Source: Fictibacillus arsenicus
GTDB lineage: Bacteria; Bacillota; Bacilli; Bacillales; Fictibacillaceae
NCBI RefSeq assembly: GCF_001642935.1
Contig: NZ_CP016761.1
Span: 868,001-932,000, forward strand
Reading direction: 5' to 3'
Length of the DNA stretch: 64,000 bases
The notes under the pieces were generated by a model. It ran no database searches. It saw nothing but the letters and a program-made list of their open reading frames with translations, and was not told where the DNA came from. This document shows, one piece after another, positions 52,779 through 60,971 of this stretch (the first letter of the stretch is position 1; the number at the start of each line of letters is the position of its first letter). A program made the translations under genes and the position numbers.

Positions 52779-53579
52779 ATGACAGTAACGAACAGGTCTG
52801 ATATTGAAGTGGTCGATTATCTTTTGCGAGCGGAAAGCGACGTGAAAGAAGTAGTGAAAATAACCGATCAGTACCCTGAACTGTCTATTGATGAAGCGTA
52901 TGATCTGCAAAAGAAGCTGATTGAAAGACGAATGGAGAAAACGAAAACAAAACGGCTCGGAATCAAACTTGGTCTGACGAGTAAGGCGAAGCAGGAGATG
53001 ATGGGTGTTCATGAGGCGATTTATGGATATCTTTTAAGTGACATGCTTGCTTTCGAGTGGGAACCGCTTCAGCAGCACAGACTGATTCATCCAAAAGCAG
53101 AACCAGAGATTGCATTTATTATGAGTGAAGATTTGATGGGGGAACATGTAACGGCAGATGATGTGATGAAAGCTGTAAAGTATGTTGTAGCAGCTATTGA
53201 AGTGATCGACAGCCGTTATAAGGATTTCCGCTTTACACTTCCAGATGTCGTAGCAGATAATTGTTCATCTGCGAAACTGATCCTAGGCAGCAAGATGGTT
53301 AAGCCGGAGGAGCTGGATTTGGCAAGCATCGGAATGGTTATGAGTAAAAATGGCGAAATGGTTGCAACAGGTGCGGGATCAGCCGTTCTTGGCCATCCGG
53401 CAGAAGCAGTTGCATGGGCGGTGCAAAAGCTTGCTAAGCGAGGCGAAGGATTGAAAAAAGGTGATATCGTACTTAGCGGAGCATTATCAGAAGCCGTTGC
53501 TTTTGATATGGATGACACAATCATTGCTCAATTTGATGGATTAGGTTCTGTCACGCTTTCGTCCAGATATGTAAAGTAG
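52779..53579 (+). CDS. dmpH: 4-oxalocrotonate (2-oxo-3-hexenedioate) decarboxylase
   Basis: A 266-residue homologue of the hydratase at 50036 with the same metal-binding pattern (HPKAEPEIAFIM near 105, AAIEVIDSRYKDF near 145, GSAVLGHPAEAVAWAVQKL near 208). Its position after the aldolase and before the tautomerase equals dmpH, so it is assigned as the decarboxylase that removes carbon dioxide from 2-oxo-3-hexenedioate. Decarboxylase and hydratase are known to form a complex. GGAGGTGTAAAGC ribosome site directly behind the aldolase stop. Confidence 0.82.
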   Translation: MTVTNRSDIEVVDYLLRAESDVKEVVKITDQYPELSIDEAYDLQKKLIERRMEKTKTKRLGIKLGLTSKAKQEMMGVHEAIYGYLLSDMLAFEWEPLQQHRLIHPKAEPEIAFIMSEDLMGEHVTADDVMKAVKYVVAAIEVIDSRYKDFRFTLPDVVADNCSSAKLILGSKMVKPEELDLASIGMVMSKNGEMVATGAGSAVLGHPAEAVAWAVQKLAKRGEGLKKGDIVLSGALSEAVAFDMDDTIIAQFDGLGSVTLSSRYVK

Positions 53580-53595
53580 GAGAAGTGAAGTTAAG

Positions 53596-53778
53596 GTGCC
53601 GATTATTCACGTACATGTTATAAAAGGCAGAACAGATGAGCAGCTGAGTGAGCTGATGGAAAGCTTAACTAATGCAGCGGCGGAAAGTTTAGACGTGAAA
53701 AAAGAGCAAGTACGCGTACTGATTCAGGAGGTTCCGAATAAACACTGGGGAGTAGGCGGAAAACCAAAGCAAAATTGA
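53596..53778 (+). CDS. dmpI: 4-oxalocrotonate tautomerase
   Basis: A 60-residue tautomerase of the 4-OT family. After Met removal the catalytic Pro1 starts the chain (PIIHVHVIKGRTDEQ), and the conserved arginine in QVRVLIQEVP near 37 is present; the ending NKHWGVGGKP is also family-typical. It moves the double bond of 2-hydroxymuconate/4-oxalocrotonate before decarboxylation. GTG start; the ribosome site (GGAGAAGTG, 16 bases upstream) is not ideal. Last gene of the operon. Confidence 0.92.
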   Translation: MPIIHVHVIKGRTDEQLSELMESLTNAAAESLDVKKEQVRVLIQEVPNKHWGVGGKPKQN

Positions 53779-53869
53779 GCCCCTTTGAGGACTGGAGCCG
53801 GTGAAAAAGCCGATTTGAAGAAGCTGATATGATTGAAGATGAAAACGGAGAACAGAACGTGATGTAGAT

Positions 53870-53903
53870 GTCCCTTCTGATTATTTTCAGGGGGGATTTT
53901 TCA
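53870..53903 (+). terminator. Terminator of the catabolic operon
   Basis: An imperfect TCCCTTCTGA/TTCAGGGGGGA stem with five T behind it, about 90 bp after the tautomerase stop codon. Confidence 0.65.
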
Positions 53904-54074
53904 ATTTTGAGGGAGAAAATGAGGTGAGTTTACCAAAAACTAAGCTGGTCAGGTTGAACCCTTCGAAAACGCTCAAATCAGGTACAGTTTCGATGACCGA
54001 AACTGTTTCCGGACGATACCCGACGTGGTATTCAGCCTTCGCCAAGAGTCCGATTCCAGAACAAAACGGCATTA

Positions 54075-54150
54075 ATCCAGAAATTTGGGCAGTTTATCCA
54101 CATGTTTTAGCCCTCAATCAAAAAATTTTAGCTGTTTATCCACGAGTCTG
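54075..54150. repeat. Degenerate ~20-nt tandem repeat patch 4
   Basis: Contains two GTTTATCCAC words separated by about 45 bases, with AAATTT blocks between. On the reverse strand its words GTGGATAAAC, AAATTTTTTGATTGAGG match patch 3. Confidence 0.5.
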
Positions 54151-54278
54151 CAATCCTCGACAAATTCTTCCCCTACCCCCCCTTGTATACCCCTGTCCTA
54201 ACTTCATGTAATACTGGAATAGTACAATCGTCAATTCTCATACCCTTAAACGATATGCTATCGTGAGGAGGGACCTTG

Positions 54279-55175
54279 ATGATTAAGCGTTTTAATAGAC
54301 TGGCTATCGAATTGCCGACGCCTACCAACCCTGATGCAAATGCTGCGGCAGCTGTTCAGGAGCTATTAGGCGGTCGATTCGGAGAGATGTCTACGCTCAA
54401 TAACTATATGTATCAATCGTTTAATTTTAGAAAAAGGGGAAAGCTTAAGCCGTTCTTTGATCTCGTTTCAAGTATTACTGCAGAAGAATTTGGCCATGTT
54501 GAACTCGTTTCCCATACGATTAATCTGATGATTTACGGTACAACGCAGCCGGGTGATGTGAATTCGGCACCGATGGCGGCAGCTACTGACAAAAGAAACA
54601 CGCAGCATTTTATTGCAACCGCACAAACTTCATTTCCGTTTGATTCGATGGGGAAAGCATGGAATGGAGATTATGTGTTCAGCAGCGGCAACTTATTGCT
54701 GGATCTGCTTCATAACTTTTTCTTGGAATGCGGGGCGCGGACTCACAAAATGAGAGTATATGAAATGACCAGCAACCCGGTAGCACGTGAAATGATTGGC
54801 TATCTGCTCGTTCGCGGCGGCGTTCACGTTCTTGCTTATGCAAAAGCGATTGAAATGGTAACAGGTGTAGATATCAAGAAAATGCTGCCTGTTCCGGATC
54901 TTGAAAACGCAGCATTTGAAACGACAAGAAAGTTTGAGGCGGAAGGTGTCCACCGGAAACTTTATACGTTCAGTGATACGGATTATCGGGATATTGCCTT
55001 GATCTGGGCAGGCGAGCATCCGCTTGGGGGACAGCTGGAAACCATAATCGGTGCTCCAGAAGGTGCTCCAATGCCTGAATTAAGATCAATATCAGAAGAG
55101 TTTGCACCAGGTATCTCGCAGGAAGATTTTTATCAAATCTATGAACGGTTAAAGAAAAATGCAGGAATTACCTAA
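54279..55175 (+). CDS. Manganese catalase
   Basis: A 298-residue ferritin-like catalase with a dinuclear manganese site. Glutamate/histidine ligands appear in PNAAAAVQELLGGRFGEMST near 20-39, SSITAEEFGHVELVSHTI near 65-82, and the C-terminal half FFLECGARTHKMRVYEM and GYLLVRGGVHVLAYAKAIE. It destroys hydrogen peroxide; spores and vegetative cells of bacilli both use such enzymes. ATG 54279 follows GTGAGGAGGGACC. A short terminator follows, so it is separate from the two-component genes behind it. Confidence 0.93.
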   Translation: MIKRFNRLAIELPTPTNPDANAAAAVQELLGGRFGEMSTLNNYMYQSFNFRKRGKLKPFFDLVSSITAEEFGHVELVSHTINLMIYGTTQPGDVNSAPMAAATDKRNTQHFIATAQTSFPFDSMGKAWNGDYVFSSGNLLLDLLHNFFLECGARTHKMRVYEMTSNPVAREMIGYLLVRGGVHVLAYAKAIEMVTGVDIKKMLPVPDLENAAFETTRKFEAEGVHRKLYTFSDTDYRDIALIWAGEHPLGGQLETIIGAPEGAPMPELRSISEEFAPGISQEDFYQIYERLKKNAGIT

Positions 55176-55204
55176 ACCGGCGTAATATGCGTCCGGTTTT
55201 TTTA
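55174..55204 (+). terminator. Terminator behind the Mn catalase gene
   Basis: AAACCGGCG and CGTCCGGTTT pair around a short loop with T-run. Confidence 0.72.
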
Positions 55205-55257
55205 TGTTATATTTTAAATGTTTATCTCAAATGACCTCAATTGAAGGGACTTACCTT

Positions 55258-56076
55258 ATGACATATCGACAAATTAAATGGCTGATTCTATTGATTCCAA
55301 CGATCTCTGTCGGGTTGTGGGAATATGTCCGGCATACGGTGCTGCTGCCTTATATATCTATGAATGTGGGAAACTGGCTGTCTGCCATTATCGTATTTCT
55401 TGTTACGTTATATTTTTTAAATATCCTGTTTGGCCGCTTGGAGCGAATGGTGCAGGAATTGCAAAAAGAACGTGCTGAAAAAGCAGTGCTGGAAGAACGC
55501 GAAAAAATCGCTAAAGAACTGCATGATGGGATCGCACAGTCACTCTTTTTCCTATCCGTTCAAGTCAACAAACTAGGAAATGAAGTAACAGATACTGAAA
55601 AATATAACAAACTAAAAAAGACACTGCAGCACATACATGAAGATACGAGGAGTGCCATTCAAAACCTTCGAAGTGTGCCTGCTGAATCAGATATTACGTG
55701 GACCAGATCTTTAAATGCTTTTTTTGATGAGATGGAAAGTCAGCATGATCTTACAATACATCGAGATTGGCAGCTGACTGATGAGGATCTTACTTCGAAA
55801 GAAAAGGTTGAATTGTTTGCATGTGTTAGAGAAGCGATTGTTAATGTTATCAAACATGCCGGAACATATGAAGTATGGGTGGAAGCAAAACCAATGACAA
55901 CCGGGTGGACATGTACAGTTTTGGATAATGGGTCGGGATTTGATCAGAACCAAAATACGGATGGATATGGTTTGAAAATCATTCAGGATAGGGCATCTTC
56001 CCTGGATTGGAAGTTAACGATAGAAAGCCAAAGCGGAAAGACTTTTATTTCGATTCAAAAGGAGGAAACGGCATGA
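55258..56076 (+). CDS. Sensor histidine kinase (HisKA_3/NarL-partner type)
   Basis: A 272-residue kinase with two transmembrane segments (about residues 8-24 and 37-58) joined by a very short outer loop, then a coiled coil (RLERMVQELQKERAEKAVL), the HisKA_3 phosphoacceptor KELHDGIAQSLFFLSVQVNKL near 98-118, and an ATPase domain with VIKHAGTYEVWVEAKP, LDNGSGF and GYGLKIIQDRAS. The lack of an outer sensor domain suggests it senses membrane state, like LiaS-type kinases. ATG 55258 has AAGGGACTTACC. Overlaps the response regulator (ATGA). Confidence 0.9.
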   Translation: MTYRQIKWLILLIPTISVGLWEYVRHTVLLPYISMNVGNWLSAIIVFLVTLYFLNILFGRLERMVQELQKERAEKAVLEEREKIAKELHDGIAQSLFFLSVQVNKLGNEVTDTEKYNKLKKTLQHIHEDTRSAIQNLRSVPAESDITWTRSLNAFFDEMESQHDLTIHRDWQLTDEDLTSKEKVELFACVREAIVNVIKHAGTYEVWVEAKPMTTGWTCTVLDNGSGFDQNQNTDGYGLKIIQDRASSLDWKLTIESQSGKTFISIQKEETA

Positions 56077-56705
56077 CACAGCCTATCCGGTTATTGATTG
56101 TGGATGACCACTTGCTTGCGCGTGAAGGAGTTAAAGAAATTCTAGAAGATCAAAAAGAATTCGTGATTGTTGGGGAAGCAGCGAACGGTATTCAGGCGAT
56201 CCAAAAAACGGAAGAGCTGTTGCCGGACCTAGTTCTTATGGATATTTCCATGCCGAAGATGAATGGGTTTGATGCGACAAAAGAAATCAAAAGTAAATTT
56301 CCAAATGTGAAGATTGTAATGATGACCGTGTCTTATGATATTACGGATTGGTTTGAAGCCTTAAAGCGCGGTGCTCAAGGGTATCTCCTTAAAAATTTGA
56401 ATACGGAAGATATGCTCAATGGATTAAAAGCTTACTCTATGGATGAAATTCCAATGTCGAAAGAGATGGCATTCCGCATATGGAAAGAATTCAAAAAAGA
56501 TGGACAAGCAGAACAAACCCTTTCTGTTAGAGAGCAGGAAGTGCTGCAGCTAGTCGCAAAAGGAAGTTCCAACAAGGAAATCTCTAAACAGCTCAGTATT
56601 TCAGAGAATACAGTAAAAACACATATGAAGAATATTCTTGGAAAGCTTCATTTGGAAAACCGTGTGCAGCTTGCAAGTTATGCTTACGATAATGGAATCG
56701 TTTGA
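56073..56705 (+). CDS. Response regulator, NarL/FixJ (LuxR-type) family
   Basis: A 210-residue transcription factor. The receiver domain has the acid pair in IVDDHLLAREGVKEIL, the phosphorylation Asp in LVLMDISMPKMNGFDA near 55, and Lys in GYLLKNLNTEDML. The C-terminal HTH is LSVREQEVLQLVAKGSSNKE followed by ISKQLSISENTVKTHMKNIL. Partner of the kinase, overlapping it by four bases; AAGGAGGAAACGGC ribosome site. Targets unknown; the PepSY-SCO genes downstream or the Mn catalase upstream are possible ones, by position only. Confidence 0.93.
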   Translation: MTQPIRLLIVDDHLLAREGVKEILEDQKEFVIVGEAANGIQAIQKTEELLPDLVLMDISMPKMNGFDATKEIKSKFPNVKIVMMTVSYDITDWFEALKRGAQGYLLKNLNTEDMLNGLKAYSMDEIPMSKEMAFRIWKEFKKDGQAEQTLSVREQEVLQLVAKGSSNKEISKQLSISENTVKTHMKNILGKLHLENRVQLASYAYDNGIV

Positions 56706-56710
56706 TAAGG

Positions 56711-56742
56711 AGTGTGACATTAATTTGACACACTTTTTTTGC
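56711..56742 (+). terminator. Terminator behind the response regulator
   Basis: GTGTGACA pairs imperfectly with TTGACACAC, followed by seven T. Confidence 0.55.
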
Positions 56743-56826
56743 ATGCATCACCCATTCGAGTGATTACCTATTTCCGTGCATTGATTATAATCTTTCATAT
56801 CGAGTACTACATAAGGAGAATATGAT

Positions 56827-58200
56827 ATGCAATCAGCGGCTAAACAATTGCCAGTTAAAAATGAAAATAAAGCAAGGGGAACGAATAGTCTTTACCAGAC
56901 ATTCTGGAGATGGCATTTTTATGGCGGAATTATTTTTGCCCCATTTTTAATTGTATTATCAATAAGCGGTGCTCTTTATTTGTATCAATCTGAGATCGAA
57001 ACAATGATTTACAAAGACAAGCTAATTGTCCAGCAGGGAGATAAAACCTTGCCGCTTTCAGAACAAGTTGATGAGGTAAATAGGGAATATCCGGAAGCTG
57101 AAATCGGTTCTGTTCGTTTGCCGAAGGAAGATAATAGGGCGACTCTAGTTAAGATAAGCGAGAATGAAGTGGTGACTCAAGTATATGTGGATCCATATAC
57201 AGCGAAAATTACAGGTACAATATTGGATGAAAAGCATTTTAAGAATGTGGCTGCAAAACTTCATAGTGAATGGATTGTAGGCGGGACGTTTGTTAATCGT
57301 TTAGTCGAACTGGCAGCTTGCTGGACGATTATCATTTTAGTGACAGGTCTGTATATTTGGTGGCCGAGAAACAAATTGTCACTCACGGGTACGATTGTTC
57401 CAAGATTTAAAAAGAATGGGCATGTTTTTTGGCGTGATCTGCATGCAGTAACTGCATTTTGGCTGTCATTCATGATTTTAATCTTAATTGTTACAGGATT
57501 GCCATGGTCAGGTGTTATGGGTGAGCAGATCAACAAACTTGCCACTTCTGCTAAAGCTGGTTATCCGACCTATGCATGGACTGCACCTAAGGCTGAAAAA
57601 ACAACGAATGAAATCGCAGAAGATATCCCTTGGGCAACTGAAAATAATCCTGCTCCAACATCAGAGCCAGCAGACGGAAAACTTTCACTTGATCAAATTA
57701 TGTATCTTGCTCAAGAGAACAATATTCAAAAACCGTATACGATCTCTTCGCCTATAGGAGAAGACGGTGTTTTTACAGTAGCATCTTCAAGAGATAAGCC
57801 GGAAAATGAAGCGACGGTTTATTTTAACCAGTACAATGGCGATATTGTAGAGGATGTTAGATTCAGTGATTATGGATGGATGGCTAAAACGATTTCGATT
57901 GGAATTGCGCTGCATGAAGGTCATTATTTTGGACTAGCTAATCAGCTTTTAGGTACAATTGCTGCACTTGGACTAGTCGCGATCGTAATCTTTTCACTGA
58001 TCATGTGGAAAAAGAGAAAGCCTGCAGGAAAATTAGGTGTACCGAAAAAATCCGATAAAAAGTTGCGACCATGGCTAATTGTAATCATGATTATAACCGG
58101 TATTGTGATGCCGCTTGCGGGAATTTCCTTTATTACTGTGTTCGTTTTCGATCGATTTATTATCCCAAGAGTGAATCCGCTTCAAGAATGGCTATCGTAA
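56827..58200 (+). CDS. PepSY domain membrane protein
   Basis: A 457-residue integral membrane protein of the PepSY-associated family (PiuB/YkoJ-like architecture). A first transmembrane helix near residues 28-49 follows the FWRWHFYGGIIFAPFLIVLS signature, a large outer PepSY domain comes next, then helices near 165, 210, 365-385 and 415-440. The HAVTAFW and ALHEGHYFG histidines could bind heme or metal. Relatives are linked to iron or copper handling and flavin-based reduction. AAGGAGAATATG precedes the ATG. The SCO copper-protein gene follows in the same direction. Confidence 0.87.
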   Translation: MQSAAKQLPVKNENKARGTNSLYQTFWRWHFYGGIIFAPFLIVLSISGALYLYQSEIETMIYKDKLIVQQGDKTLPLSEQVDEVNREYPEAEIGSVRLPKEDNRATLVKISENEVVTQVYVDPYTAKITGTILDEKHFKNVAAKLHSEWIVGGTFVNRLVELAACWTIIILVTGLYIWWPRNKLSLTGTIVPRFKKNGHVFWRDLHAVTAFWLSFMILILIVTGLPWSGVMGEQINKLATSAKAGYPTYAWTAPKAEKTTNEIAEDIPWATENNPAPTSEPADGKLSLDQIMYLAQENNIQKPYTISSPIGEDGVFTVASSRDKPENEATVYFNQYNGDIVEDVRFSDYGWMAKTISIGIALHEGHYFGLANQLLGTIAALGLVAIVIFSLIMWKKRKPAGKLGVPKKSDKKLRPWLIVIMIITGIVMPLAGISFITVFVFDRFIIPRVNPLQEWLS

Positions 58201-58230
58201 ATGTAAAAATAATTATAGAGGTGAAAGATA

Positions 58231-58866
58231 ATGAAAAAAATTATGATGATTTTAAGTTTAGTTTTTGTGATGACTGCATTATCAGCATGTGGTGGTTCAG
58301 GCGGATCACATGATGAGCATAAAGATCACAAACAACACGAAAATAACAGTGAAGAATCGTCTCAGTCATTAGACTGGGACGTTCAGTCGTTTTCTTTTAA
58401 AGATCAAAATGACGAAGCGTTTGGAAGTGAAGATTTAAAAGGGAAAGTATGGATGGCAGACTTTATATTTACCAATTGTGAGACTGTATGTCCGCCGATG
58501 ACGGCTCATATGGCGAAACTTCAGCAGATGGCAAAAGAGGAAAATGTTAATGTGGATTTTGTCTCTTTCTCTATCGATCCAAAGCGTGATGATGCAGAAG
58601 CAAGAACAAAATTCGGAGAGAACTATGATGCCGATTTTTCAAGCTGGCATTTCGTAGGAGGGTACAGTCAGGAAGAAATCGAGAAGTTTGCAAAAGAATC
58701 GTTCAAAACACCAGTTACGGCTGACCCTAAATCAGATCAGTTCATACATGCCACATCTTTCTTTTTAGTCGATCAGAACGGAAAAGTTGTATCCAGATAT
58801 GACGGTGTGGAAAATACTCCTTATGAACAGATCATAAAGGACATAAAGAAACTATCGGAAAAATAA
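58231..58866 (+). CDS. SCO1/SenC-family copper lipoprotein
   Basis: A 211-residue thioredoxin-fold lipoprotein. Lipobox ALSACGG (Cys20) anchors it. A His-rich linker follows (SHDEHKDHKQHENN near 26-39), likely to bind copper. The SCO metal site is the C-x3-C motif in FTNCETVCPPMTAHM near 89 and His in FIHATSFFLVDQ near 171. SCO proteins deliver copper to the CuA centre of cytochrome c oxidase or act as thiol reductants. AGGTGAAAGATA ribosome site. Adjacent PepSY gene supports a copper/respiration theme, inferred. Confidence 0.92.
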   Translation: MKKIMMILSLVFVMTALSACGGSGGSHDEHKDHKQHENNSEESSQSLDWDVQSFSFKDQNDEAFGSEDLKGKVWMADFIFTNCETVCPPMTAHMAKLQQMAKEENVNVDFVSFSIDPKRDDAEARTKFGENYDADFSSWHFVGGYSQEEIEKFAKESFKTPVTADPKSDQFIHATSFFLVDQNGKVVSRYDGVENTPYEQIIKDIKKLSEK

Positions 58867-58927
58867 AACGGCTGAGATGTGCTGGTTGTTATTGAGCAAA
58901 CACCCTATAGAAATACTCAATAAGGAC

Positions 58928-58974
58928 AAGGGAAATAAATTGTTTGGGGACTGACCCCAACAATCTATTTCCCC
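58928..58974. repeat. Palindromic intergenic element with GGGGACTGACCCC core
   Basis: GGGAAATAAATTGTT and AACAATCTATTTCCC are inverted around TGGGGACTGACCCCA. The stem is long (about 20 bp with one mismatch) without a proper T-run. GGGGACTGACCCC-type palindromes recur between genes in many bacteria as REP-like sequences; only one copy is seen here. Confidence 0.6.
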
Positions 58975-59072
58975 TTCATTTGTTCACACAATAGTTAGGG
59001 TTAAGGAGTCTATCTTTATGCGATTTATGATAAAACTAAAGATAGATTTGTAATATTGGAGGTATTTATTTT

Positions 59073-59354
59073 ATGAACCCAATTAAAATGCTGAAAACAA
59101 TTGGATTTTTAGAAGGCTGGTCATTCCTTATCCTTCTATTTATCGCAATGCCTTTAAAGTATTTTATGGATCAGCCGATGGCAGTAACGATTGTCGGTGC
59201 ACTGCATGGTCTGCTGTTTGTCCTTTATGTCTTAGCCATTCTTTATGTGTGGAACGTTAAAAAGTGGCCGTTCATGAGAGCGTTTCTTGCTGGACTTTCA
59301 TCTGTAGTGCCGTTCGGTCCTTTTATATTTGACCGTAAATTTTTAAGAGATTAA
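59073..59354 (+). CDS. DUF3817 membrane protein
   Basis: A 93-residue protein with three hydrophobic segments and the DUF3817 landmarks: LKTIGFLEGWSFLILLFIAMPLKYF at the start, VGALHGLLFVLYVLA in the middle and GLSSVVPFGPFIFDRK at the end. In some proteins this domain is fused to MFS or YdzA-like regions; alone its role is unknown. TTGGAGGTATTTATTTT is the ribosome site. Stands alone behind the palindromic element. Confidence 0.9.
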   Translation: MNPIKMLKTIGFLEGWSFLILLFIAMPLKYFMDQPMAVTIVGALHGLLFVLYVLAILYVWNVKKWPFMRAFLAGLSSVVPFGPFIFDRKFLRD

Positions 59355-59360
59355 ATGGGA

Positions 59361-59696
59361 GGGGATAACTGCTTTTGCGGATATTCCCTTTTTGTTTAAT
59401 GAGTATAATTTTTTGTTCGGTAAAACTCTTTTTTTGTAAGGTCCCAACAAATTTTTGTTCGGTTCGCTCCAATAAGTACACTTCCACATCAGCTTCTTTC
59501 CTTAATCGCCTCCAATATTGTTAAGAAATCGTTTAGATTGTTTTAATTTCCTATATTTCGGTTATTTATAGTTTAATATGTTCTTTAAAAGAAAAAGCAA
59601 GATGAACCTTTTACTCAAGTGGAATGACGACTGAGCGATATCAATATATATATCAAGATGCAATGTCATGAAATGAAAAGTTAAGGGAGGATATTT
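59361..59696. other. Gap before egtB: terminator and TTTTTGTTCGGT direct repeat
   Basis: An imperfect GGGATAACTGC/GCGGATATTCCC hairpin with T-run (59362-59393) ends the DUF3817 transcript. TTTTTGTTCGGT occurs twice (59410 and 59452). The remaining AT-rich 200 bases probably contain the egtB promoter, but no box pair stands out. No gene seen. Confidence 0.5.
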
Positions 59697-60971
59697 ATGC
59701 CGATTGAGCATGCTGCAGCTGTAAAGTTAAGCGAACAATATCAACAGGTCAGGTCCTTATCAGAAAAACTAGCATCAAAACTTCAAAATGAAGATACGAT
59801 CATTCAGGCAATGCCTGATGTCAGTCCTCCAAAATGGCACCTTGCCCATACAACATGGTTTTTTGAACGATTTATTTTAAAAGAAAACGATTCTTCTTAT
59901 GTCCCGTTTAACCCTCAGTTTGATTATCTATTTAACTCCTATTATGAAACGATTGGTTCCTATCATCCGCGTCACTCCAGAGGGGTGTTATCCAGACCGT
60001 CAATGGATGAAATCTATGAATTCCGTAATCATGTAGATGAAGCCATCATTCAACTCGTCAATCAATTTGAAAGTCAGCTGCCTCAGGAGATACACGATCT
60101 GATCGAGATCGGTCTTCAGCATGAACAGCAGCATCAAGAACTTCTTTTAACAGATGTGAAATATAATTTTTCATGCACTCCTTTATTGCCTCAATTTGCT
60201 GAACCTAAGACTTTCCAGCTTCCACAATCAAATACCGAAACAACGTATATCAATATTGAAGGCGGTCTTGTAGAGATCGGATATTCTGGTGCAGGTTTTT
60301 CGTTCGATAATGAACGGCCGCGTCATAAAGTATGGCTTGAGCCTTACCGGCTGGCTTCTCATCCTGTAACGAATGGTGAATACATCTCATTTATAGAAGC
60401 CGGCGGTTATGAACAGCCGGAGCACTGGCTGTCTGATGGCTGGGCCACCGTAAAAAAAGAGAAGTGGAAGCACCCCCTTTATTGGAGGAAAACCGAAGAC
60501 GGCTGGTATACATTTACCTTAACAGGCGAAAAGAAACTCAGCCTGGATGAGCCGGTTTGTCATATCAGTTTTTATGAAGCAGATGCGTTTGCAAGATGGA
60601 GCGGGAAAAGGCTCCCGACTGAAGCCGAATGGGAACATGCGATGGCTTCAATTCCAATCGACGGGAATTTTGCGGAAAGTGAGTGCTATCATCCTGTTGT
60701 GGATCATTCAGAAAACTTAGCTCCATTTAAACAAGTTTACGGAGATGTGTGGGAATGGACGAGCAGCCCGTACACATCTTATCCACGGAGCAAACCGCTT
60801 GAGGGTGCACTTGGCGAGTACAACGCGAAGTTCATGTGCAACCAGATTGTTTTACGAGGCGGATCCTGTGCATCCTCACAATCCCATATTCGTCCGACAT
60901 ACCGCAACTTCTTTCCAGCAGACAAAAGGTGGCAGTTCAGCGGATTGCGTTTAGCGGAGGACCAATCATGA
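59697..60971 (+). CDS. egtB: Ergothioneine biosynthesis protein EgtB (hercynylcysteine/gamma-glutamyl-hercynylcysteine sulfoxide synthase)
   Basis: A 424-residue non-heme iron enzyme. The N-terminal DinB-like domain holds His in KWHLAHTTWFFERFIL near 45 and the H-x3-H-x-E site in LQHEQQHQELLL near 140, the three-His iron facial triad. The C-terminal FGE-sulfatase-like domain includes VTNGEYISFIEAGGYEQPEH, RLPTEAEWEHA and GDVWEWTSSPY. It joins hercynine to cysteine or gamma-glutamylcysteine with oxygen. GGGAGGATATTT precedes the ATG. egtD overlaps its stop (ATGA). OvoA is a relative but is normally fused to a methyltransferase. Confidence 0.93.
   Translation: MPIEHAAAVKLSEQYQQVRSLSEKLASKLQNEDTIIQAMPDVSPPKWHLAHTTWFFERFILKENDSSYVPFNPQFDYLFNSYYETIGSYHPRHSRGVLSRPSMDEIYEFRNHVDEAIIQLVNQFESQLPQEIHDLIEIGLQHEQQHQELLLTDVKYNFSCTPLLPQFAEPKTFQLPQSNTETTYINIEGGLVEIGYSGAGFSFDNERPRHKVWLEPYRLASHPVTNGEYISFIEAGGYEQPEHWLSDGWATVKKEKWKHPLYWRKTEDGWYTFTLTGEKKLSLDEPVCHISFYEADAFARWSGKRLPTEAEWEHAMASIPIDGNFAESECYHPVVDHSENLAPFKQVYGDVWEWTSSPYTSYPRSKPLEGALGEYNAKFMCNQIVLRGGSCASSQSHIRPTYRNFFPADKRWQFSGLRLAEDQS

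Larger units (their letters stand above)
53779..54278. other. 500-bp gap: terminator, hairpin and repeat patch
   Basis: Behind the tautomerase gene lies a terminator-like TCCCTTCTGA/TTCAGGGGGGA hairpin with T-run (53870-53903), then an isolated perfect 9-bp hairpin ACAGTTTCG/CGAAACTGT (53985-54007 region), then repeat patch 4. Reading frames across this gap lack ribosome sites and look accidental. Confidence 0.5.

Noticed and set aside
44746-53778. Kynurenine (tryptophan) degradation operon
   Set aside because: No tryptophan dioxygenase, formamidase or kynureninase gene is present; the operon begins with a flavin monooxygenase instead.
53985-54007. Hairpin ACAGTTTCG/CGAAACTGT as an operator or terminator
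   Set aside because: It has no T-run and lies about 270 bp before the next gene without a promoter nearby; function cannot be supported.
53924-54211. 95-codon frame between dmpI-like and Mn catalase genes
   Set aside because: No ribosome site, spans a hairpin and repeat patch 4, and has a proline/serine-rich composition without any recognisable fold.
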